The position numbers and the translations under genes were made by a program. From NCBI RefSeq assembly GCF_029581195.1, contig NZ_CP120737.1, positions 5,743,001 through 5,807,000 of the forward strand: a stretch of 64,000 nucleotides of DNA. The letters are read 5' to 3'. The stretch's first letter is position 1; the number at the start of each line of letters is the position of its first letter. Below the pieces are notes generated by a model that was not told the origin of the DNA, made no database searches, and worked only from the letters and a program-made list of their open reading frames with translations. This document shows, one piece after another, positions 59,002 to 64,000 of the stretch. The DNA comes from Solwaraspora sp. WMMD791. GTDB taxonomy: Bacteria > Actinomycetota > Actinomycetes > Mycobacteriales > Micromonosporaceae.

Positions 59002-61086
59002 TCAGCCGACCTCGGTGAGCTGGAAGGTCCGGACCATCTCGTCGAAGATCGGCTTGCTCTCCTCGAAGCGGGCGTCCGGAGTGGTCAGGAAGAACGAGTA
59101 CGCCTTGCCGCCCGCGACCACGGCCCGCCAGACGCCGTGCCGCTTGCTGTCGCCGTCGCCGCAGGTGTACTCGAACTGGGCGGCCTCCCGACCGGCCAGC
59201 TCGACCTCGGTGGTCATGTCGAGCTGGGCGTACGGGCGCGCACAGGACTGACTGTCCGGCTTCTTCAGACCGTTCTCGGCGACCTCGGCCCACCGCTGGG
59301 CCGAGGAGCCGAACGGCTCCACCACGATCCGGACCTTACGGCCAGGGTCGTCCGGGTCGGCGAAGTCGGTGTACAGCCCGCCGCTGGCCTTCTCCCAGCC
59401 TTCCGGTACGGCGACGGAGACCCCGCGCTCGTTGACGGTCTTCGTCGGGATCGCCGGCGGCGGCTCCTCGGTGATCTGTGGAGTGGTGAGGCTCGGCTGC
59501 TGGGGTTCCTGCTGGCCGCTGTTGAACAGCGTCGTGGACAGCAGCAGGATCAGCAGGGTGGCGCCGGCGGCGGCGCCGATCTGCACCTTGCGGTCCCAGC
59601 CCTTGACGGTGGTGACCGCGCGGGCGCTGGTCTGGCGCACCCCGGCGATCGCCCTGTCGAGCATGGCACCGGCGGTGGCGCCGCTACCGGCACCCCGGTC
59701 GGCGCGCGCCGACGACCAGCCCGGCTGCCCACCGGGCGGCCCTTCGCTCCAGGTGGGTGCCGGCATCGCCCCGGTCGGGCTGAGCACCGCCGCGGTGCCG
59801 CCCCGCCCCGGCGGGGTGACCTGCCCGATCGGCGCGGTCCGGTCGGCGGCCGGGTCGACCGGACCGGCCGCCGGGTGGTGCGCCGGCGGGGCGGCCGAGT
59901 GTCGTGCGGTCGGGCTGTGTGGCGCGGCCGGACTGACCGGGCCGGCGGCGGGCGAGGTCGGGTTGGCGTTGTCCAGCCCGGCGGCGGACCACTGGGCGGC
60001 GCTGGGCATCTGCCGGCCGGCCCTGCGCAGCTCGGCGAGGCGGTCGGTGAGCGACTCGTCGGGGCCGATCATGGCCCGTCCACCGATCTTGCCGGTGGGC
60101 TGTGCCGGGGCCGGTGCCGGCGCGGCCGGCGCCTGCTGGCGCCAGGCTGGTGGCCGCTGCGGCTGGACGACCGCGTACGGGTCGGTGACCAGGTTGGCCG
60201 GGGCCTTGCTGGCCAGCGGGCCGGCGAGCAGTTCGCGCAGGATGCTGCGGGCGGTCGGTACGTCGAAGCGCCGGGCCGGGTCCTTCTCCAGCAGGCCGAG
60301 CAGCACCTCGGTCAGTGGGCCGGAGCGCACCGGCGGTGCCGGTGGGTCCTCGACCACGGCGTGCATGGTCTCGATCGGGTCGCCCTTGTCGAACGGGGGC
60401 CGCCCTTCGACGGCGGTGTAGAGCGTGACGCCGAGCGAGAACAGGTCGCTCGGTGGCCCGAAGTCCTGGCCCATGGCGCGTTCGGGGGAGATGAAGTGCG
60501 GCGAGCCGAGCACCATGCCGGGGGTGGTCAGCTGCACCTCGGTCGGCATCCGGGCGACACCGAAGTCGGTGAGCACGCAGCGGCCGTCGGTGCAGATCAG
60601 CACGTTGGCGGGCTTGACGTCGCGGTGCAGCACCCCGATGGCGTGGGCCACCTCCAGGGCGCCGAGCAGCGCGATGCCGATCTTGGCGACGGCACGCTGG
60701 GCGACCGGGCCGTCCTCGATCACCATGTCGGCGAGGCTGCGGGCGTCCAGCAGCTCCATCACGATCCACGGCCGGCCACCTTCGGTGACGACGTCGTAGA
60801 CCTGGACGACGGCCGGGTGCTGCAGCGCGGCGGCCGCGCGGGCCTCCCGGAGGGTGCGTTCGTACATCGCGTCGCGGTCGCTGGGGGCCAGCCCTGGGGG
60901 AAGGACGACCTCCTTGACCGCCACGTCACGTCGGAGCAGGGTGTCGGAGGCGCGCCAGACGGTGCCCATGCCACCGTGCCCGACCGCGGCACGCAACGAG
61001 TACCGGCCACCGATGGTGGTGCCGGGCGCCGCCCGTGTGCTGGTAGAGCTGACTGGTCCGCCACTCCACGTCGGAATCTGAGTCAC
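59002..61086 (-). CDS. Membrane Ser/Thr protein kinase
   Basis: From GTG 61086 the 694-residue protein has a kinase domain (about 28-285): glycine loop AAVGHGGMGTVW, Lys58, HRDVKPAN with Asp156, DFG 174-176 and SPHFISPERA. A long Pro/Ala-rich juxtamembrane stretch follows, then one membrane helix (about 501-521) and an outside domain of about 170 residues with two Cys, not PASTA. It should sense an envelope signal and phosphorylate cytoplasmic targets. The start has no ribosome site; a TTG at 61218 is open. Confidence 0.9.
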   Translation of the reverse strand: MTQIPTWSGGPVSSTSTRAAPGTTIGGRYSLRAAVGHGGMGTVWRASDTLLRRDVAVKEVVLPPGLAPSDRDAMYERTLREARAAAALQHPAVVQVYDVVTEGGRPWIVMELLDARSLADMVIEDGPVAQRAVAKIGIALLGALEVAHAIGVLHRDVKPANVLICTDGRCVLTDFGVARMPTEVQLTTPGMVLGSPHFISPERAMGQDFGPPSDLFSLGVTLYTAVEGRPPFDKGDPIETMHAVVEDPPAPPVRSGPLTEVLLGLLEKDPARRFDVPTARSILRELLAGPLASKAPANLVTDPYAVVQPQRPPAWRQQAPAAPAPAPAQPTGKIGGRAMIGPDESLTDRLAELRRAGRQMPSAAQWSAAGLDNANPTSPAAGPVSPAAPHSPTARHSAAPPAHHPAAGPVDPAADRTAPIGQVTPPGRGGTAAVLSPTGAMPAPTWSEGPPGGQPGWSSARADRGAGSGATAGAMLDRAIAGVRQTSARAVTTVKGWDRKVQIGAAAGATLLILLLSTTLFNSGQQEPQQPSLTTPQITEEPPPAIPTKTVNERGVSVAVPEGWEKASGGLYTDFADPDDPGRKVRIVVEPFGSSAQRWAEVAENGLKKPDSQSCARPYAQLDMTTEVELAGREAAQFEYTCGDGDSKRHGVWRAVVAGGKAYSFFLTTPDARFEESKPIFDEMVRTFQLTEVG

Positions 61087-61560
61087 AGGAAAAGCCGCCG
61101 AGAGAAGTTGAGGGGCTGGGGAACCAACCCCTCTATCTTGCTGGGTCCCTCGACGGAACGAAAGCCACGCGCCGAGGTTGGTGAGAAGTCCACTCTGTGT
61201 CGTTGTGTGATAGCTCAATGTACACCGGATCGGACTCTCGGTGCCGAACTCCTCACTGTGCCGTTACAGGTGTCGGAGGCCCTATGGCGGACGGCGCTGC
61301 AAGAGTCAGATATCTGTCAGTTTTCGGTCGAACCGACGTCCGCAACGCTGCGTAGGTCGTTACTCGGTGTAGGAGGTGTGGGACCCATGGCTGCCCACGA
61401 TGGTGACAATCGGGGCGGACCGCAGCGGTCCGAACGCCTCTACCAGGCATTCCATGACAATACGCGATGCGGCCACTACCCGAATGATGTTGCGCAGCGT
61501 TACCGTCCCCGGTCTAGGCTGTCGGAGTCCCATCCCATCCACAGTGATCGAGAATCTGAC
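61087..61560. other. 474-base divergent region between kinase and amidohydrolase
   Basis: The stretch is AT-richer than neighbouring genes and holds the promoters of both. TAGGCT (61515-61520) is a -10 for the plus strand, with TTGCGC (61490-61495) as a poor -35. GGAGG (61372-61376) and ATG 61387 offer a longer amidohydrolase frame; the encoded 58 extra residues have no known motif. I see no RNA gene. Confidence 0.5.
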
Positions 61561-62820
61561 GTGACGAGTGCGTTGACGTTGCCCACCGGCAGCGAGATGG
61601 CGTCGTCCTGGCCCGATCCACTGCCAGGTGCCCACCCCCTGCCGGCCGGACTGGACCAGTTGCTCGATGTACGCGGACCGGAGCTGATCGCCACCCGGCG
61701 GCACCTGCACGCCCACCCCGAGCTGTCCGGTCACGAATTCGAGACCGCCGCCTTCATCTCCCACCAGCTCGCCACGATGGGCCTCACCCCCCGGCTGCTG
61801 CCCAAGGGCAACGGTGTCATCTGCGACATCGACGCCGGCCCCGCCGGCAGCCCGGTGACCGCGCTGCGCGCCGACATCGACGCGCTGCCGCTGACCGACG
61901 TCAAGGACGTGCCGTACCGGTCGACGGTGGCCGGCGCCTGCCACGCCTGCGGCCACGACGTGCACACCACCGTGCTGCTCGGCGCGGCGCTGCTGCTGGC
62001 CCAGTTGGCCGAGCGCGGCGTACTGCGCCAGCGGGTCCGCCTGATCTTCCAGCCGGCGGAGGAGATCCTGCCCTGCGGCTCGCTGGAGGTCATCGCCGCC
62101 GGCGGCCTGGCCGACGTCGAGCAGATCTTCGCCCTGCACTGCGACCCCAACCTGCCGGTCGGCAAGGTCGGCCTGCGGGTCGGGCCGATCACCGCTGCGG
62201 CCGACAACATCAGCGTCCGGCTCACCGGACCCGGCGGGCACACCGCCCGCCCGCACCTGACCGTCGACCTGGTCAACGCGCTCGGCCGCCTCGTCACCGA
62301 GGTGCCGGCGCTGGTCAACCGCCGGGTCCCGGCCAACTCCGGCCTGCTGCTGGTCTTCGGGCAGGCCTCCGCCGGCACCCAGTACAACGTCATCCCGAAC
62401 GAGGCCAGCGCCGCCGGTACCCTGCGAGTGCTCGACCGCCCCACCTGGGACGCGGCCCCGGACATCGTCACCCAGATCATCCGCGAGGTGGTCGCGCCGA
62501 CCGGGGCGACCGTCGACGTCGAGTACCTGCGCGGGCGGCCACCGGTGGTCAACGACGCCCGGGCGATCGACGTACTCACCGCGGCCACCACCGCCGCGCT
62601 CGGCCCGGCGGCCGTCGCCGACACCCCGCAGAGCATGGGTGGCGAGGACTTCTCCTGGTACCTGGAGTACGTGCCCGGCGCACTCGCCCGGCTCGGGGTC
62701 GGACGCGCCGAACCCGGCAGCGACCTGCACCGAGCATCGTTCGACGTGGACGAGCGGGCGATCGCCGTCGGCGTCCGCCTGCTCGTGCACACCGTCCTGC
62801 AGTCGGCCGCGACCGACTGA
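61561..62820 (+). CDS. M20D-type amidohydrolase (hippurate/N-acyl amino acid hydrolase-like)
   Basis: The 419-residue enzyme is an M20 peptidase. TRRHLHAHPELSGHEFETA, ALRADIDALPL, ACGHDVHTT with the metal-binding His, FQPAEE with the catalytic Glu and GGEDFSWYLE with the last metal ligand are all there. It removes acyl groups from amino acids or similar amides using two metal ions in the cytoplasm. I prefer GTG 61561 on family length; an in-frame ATG 61387 with GGAGG would add 58 residues. Confidence 0.92.
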   Translation: MTSALTLPTGSEMASSWPDPLPGAHPLPAGLDQLLDVRGPELIATRRHLHAHPELSGHEFETAAFISHQLATMGLTPRLLPKGNGVICDIDAGPAGSPVTALRADIDALPLTDVKDVPYRSTVAGACHACGHDVHTTVLLGAALLLAQLAERGVLRQRVRLIFQPAEEILPCGSLEVIAAGGLADVEQIFALHCDPNLPVGKVGLRVGPITAAADNISVRLTGPGGHTARPHLTVDLVNALGRLVTEVPALVNRRVPANSGLLLVFGQASAGTQYNVIPNEASAAGTLRVLDRPTWDAAPDIVTQIIREVVAPTGATVDVEYLRGRPPVVNDARAIDVLTAATTAALGPAAVADTPQSMGGEDFSWYLEYVPGALARLGVGRAEPGSDLHRASFDVDERAIAVGVRLLVHTVLQSAATD

Positions 62821-62863
62821 CCCGACTACCGGGTCAGCCGGTCGGCTACCGGGTCGTCACCGG

Positions 62864-63961
62864 CTAAGGGGTCGTTTCCTCCGCCGCCGGACGCGGTGCC
62901 GGCGCGGTCGCCGAACTGGTCGCGGTCGTCGTCGGGGCCGCCGACCCGGCCGTGCCCGCCGCCATGGGCAGCGCCGGTCCGGTGTGTGCCGCCGAGCCAC
63001 GGCGGCGCCGGGTCCGCAGCACCCAGAGCAACCCCAGCACAGGTACGCCGAGCGCCACCAGCCAGGGCAGCAACGCCCCGAACACGGTCACCAGGATCCG
63101 TACCGAGGCGGTGAACGCCCCCCAGCCTGCGGCCAGCCCGGCCAGGAACCCGGTCTGCGGCTCCGCCGCCGCTGGCGGCGTACCCGGCCCCACCAGCTCG
63201 ACGGTGATCCGGGACAACGTCACCAGATCGGCCAGCCCGCGCTTCTTCGCCTGCAGCGACGCCAGGTCGGCCTCCCGCTTGGCGAGCTCGCTCTCCAACA
63301 TCACCAGGTCGGCGAGGGTCTCGGCCTGGGCGAGCAGGGCCCGGCCGCTGCGGACCCGGGCCTCCTGGGTGGTGATCCGGGCGTCCAGGTCGATCACCTC
63401 CTCGGTGACGTCCTGCACGCTCAACTCGCGGCTGATCTCCTCACCGAGGCGGGACAGTCGGTCGACCACCCGGTCGAACTCGGCCGCCGGCACCCGCAGC
63501 TCCAACGTGGCGCGGCCCTGGTCGTCGTACTCGGACCGCTGGTCGCGGCCGACGAAGCCGCCCACCGACGAGGCGATCGTCGCCGCCTCGCTGGCCTTGC
63601 CGGCGACATCGGTCACCTCGACGGTGATCGACCCCGAGTAGATGATCGACCGCTCGCCGACCCGCAGGTCGACCGGGGTGGCGGCGTCCGGGCCGGCGTT
63701 GCCGCCGCTGTCGCCCGCACCCGCCGCCTCCTCCGGGGCGCTGCCGCCGTCGTCGGCCGCGCCGCCCTCGGGCCGGCCGTCCGGGCCCGGAGCCGCCGCC
63801 CCGGCCACGTCCCGCTGCGGCATGTCCGCCGTGCTTCCCGCCGAGTCCTCCGACGCCGAGCAGCCGGCCAGCACCAGCAACCCGGCGAGCAGGGCCACAC
63901 CGGCGGCGACGCCGCCTCGGTGCCCGACCCGCCGGTGAATACGCTTGTTCTTGGTTGTCAA
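62864..63961 (-). CDS. DUF4349-domain lipoprotein
   Basis: The 365-residue protein has a signal with lipobox LLVLAGC at about residues 28-34, a low-complexity Ala/Gly/Asp-rich stretch, then DUF4349: RSIIYSGSITVEVTDVAG, SSVGGFVGRDQR and VLRVP-like LELRVPAAEFDRVVDRLSRLG, followed by a long coiled coil (about 185-245) and a C-terminal membrane helix near 290-315. It should span from the outer membrane face into the cytoplasm. The start TTG 63961 is preceded by AAGGAG eight bases upstream; GTG 63985 is an alternative. Confidence 0.85.
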   Translation of the reverse strand: MTTKNKRIHRRVGHRGGVAAGVALLAGLLVLAGCSASEDSAGSTADMPQRDVAGAAAPGPDGRPEGGAADDGGSAPEEAAGAGDSGGNAGPDAATPVDLRVGERSIIYSGSITVEVTDVAGKASEAATIASSVGGFVGRDQRSEYDDQGRATLELRVPAAEFDRVVDRLSRLGEEISRELSVQDVTEEVIDLDARITTQEARVRSGRALLAQAETLADLVMLESELAKREADLASLQAKKRGLADLVTLSRITVELVGPGTPPAAAEPQTGFLAGLAAGWGAFTASVRILVTVFGALLPWLVALGVPVLGLLWVLRTRRRRGSAAHTGPALPMAAGTAGSAAPTTTATSSATAPAPRPAAEETTP

Positions 63962-64000
63962 GGGGTGTCTCCTTGGGCTCGTCACAGATGTGTCACCCGG

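Noticed and set aside
58780-62820. A 1346-residue plus-strand frame
   Set aside because: Only the last 420 codons from 61561 are a real amidohydrolase; the rest is antisense to the phosphosugar mutase and kinase genes.

Overview
The window is about 64 kb of very GC-rich DNA with strong G/C third-position codon bias, GTG and TTG starts, many four-base ATGA/GTGA overlaps between genes, and actinobacterial families (mycothiol-type DinB proteins, F420-type DUF385, DUF1707, DUF4166, streptogrisin-like proteases, PASTA-less Ser/Thr kinase). It looks like chromosomal DNA of a filamentous actinomycete, most probably Micromonosporaceae (Micromonospora or a relative). That assignment is from gene content and style, not from a marker gene. 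I found no rRNA, tRNA, CRISPR array, insertion sequence or prophage.

Layout. 1-9.7 kb: end of an unknown gene, a DUF4232-like lipoprotein, an RBBP9-type hydrolase, a secreted streptogrisin-like protease, an SRPBCC/DUF4166/TetR operon behind two copies of a palindromic operator, a hemerythrin protein, a nearly gene-free 0.7 kb, hypothetical genes, an esterase and an AraC regulator. 9.8-14.9 kb: NmrA-like and DUF4345 genes, a TPR-like/DUF1349 pair, a MerR regulator fused to a DNA polymerase sliding-clamp-like domain, and a DUF1707 protein. 15-20.2 kb: a two-gene secreted arabinoside-degrading operon (GH43 and GH127 enzymes, each with ricin-type lectin repeats) behind three LacI-type operator-like palindromes. 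20.3-27.9 kb: lipid kinase, kinase-like protein, orphan membrane protein, methyltransferase-GNAT fusion, trans-aconitate methyltransferase-like gene, YjbR protein, a broken short-chain dehydrogenase gene behind a SoxR-like operator, DUF3817 and DUF385 genes. 27.9-31.4 kb: a tightly coupled ECF sigma / anti-sigma / ABC ATPase / ABC permease operon.

31.5-46.4 kb: a decayed TMEM175 channel gene, an AraC-VOC-UvrA-like operon, a second secreted S1 protease with a good promoter and terminator, a lipoprotein, an alpha/beta hydrolase, a mycothiol-type protein, two damaged small genes, an ArsR-VOC pair with an operator inside its promoter, an unusual AT-rich nested palindrome, a two-component system, a zinc-less alcohol dehydrogenase, a beta-lactamase-fold hydrolase and xylulokinase. 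46.4-49.3 kb: a toxin gene with an apparently truncated antitoxin, then an ArsR / AHSA1 / dihydrofolate-reductase-like group. 49.3-64 kb: nucleoside salvage and core functions: deoC with two aldehyde dehydrogenase-like genes, a GT4 glycosyltransferase, upp, NUDIX, a Stealth-type phosphotransferase, phosphosugar mutase, a membrane Ser/Thr kinase, an M20 amidohydrolase and a DUF4349 lipoprotein.

Co-operation. GH43 and GH127 enzymes should release pentoses outside the cell, and xylulokinase could feed pentoses into the pentose phosphate pathway, although it is 25 kb away. deoC, the aldehyde dehydrogenase, upp and the phosphosugar mutase form a plausible nucleoside and deoxyribose salvage neighbourhood. 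The sigma/anti-sigma/ABC operon reads as a self-contained envelope-stress or drug-response unit. The stretch between 26 and 47 kb carries several decaying genes (SDR, TMEM175, Zn-ribbon, a frameshifted membrane protein, a truncated antitoxin), so it is probably a plastic region.
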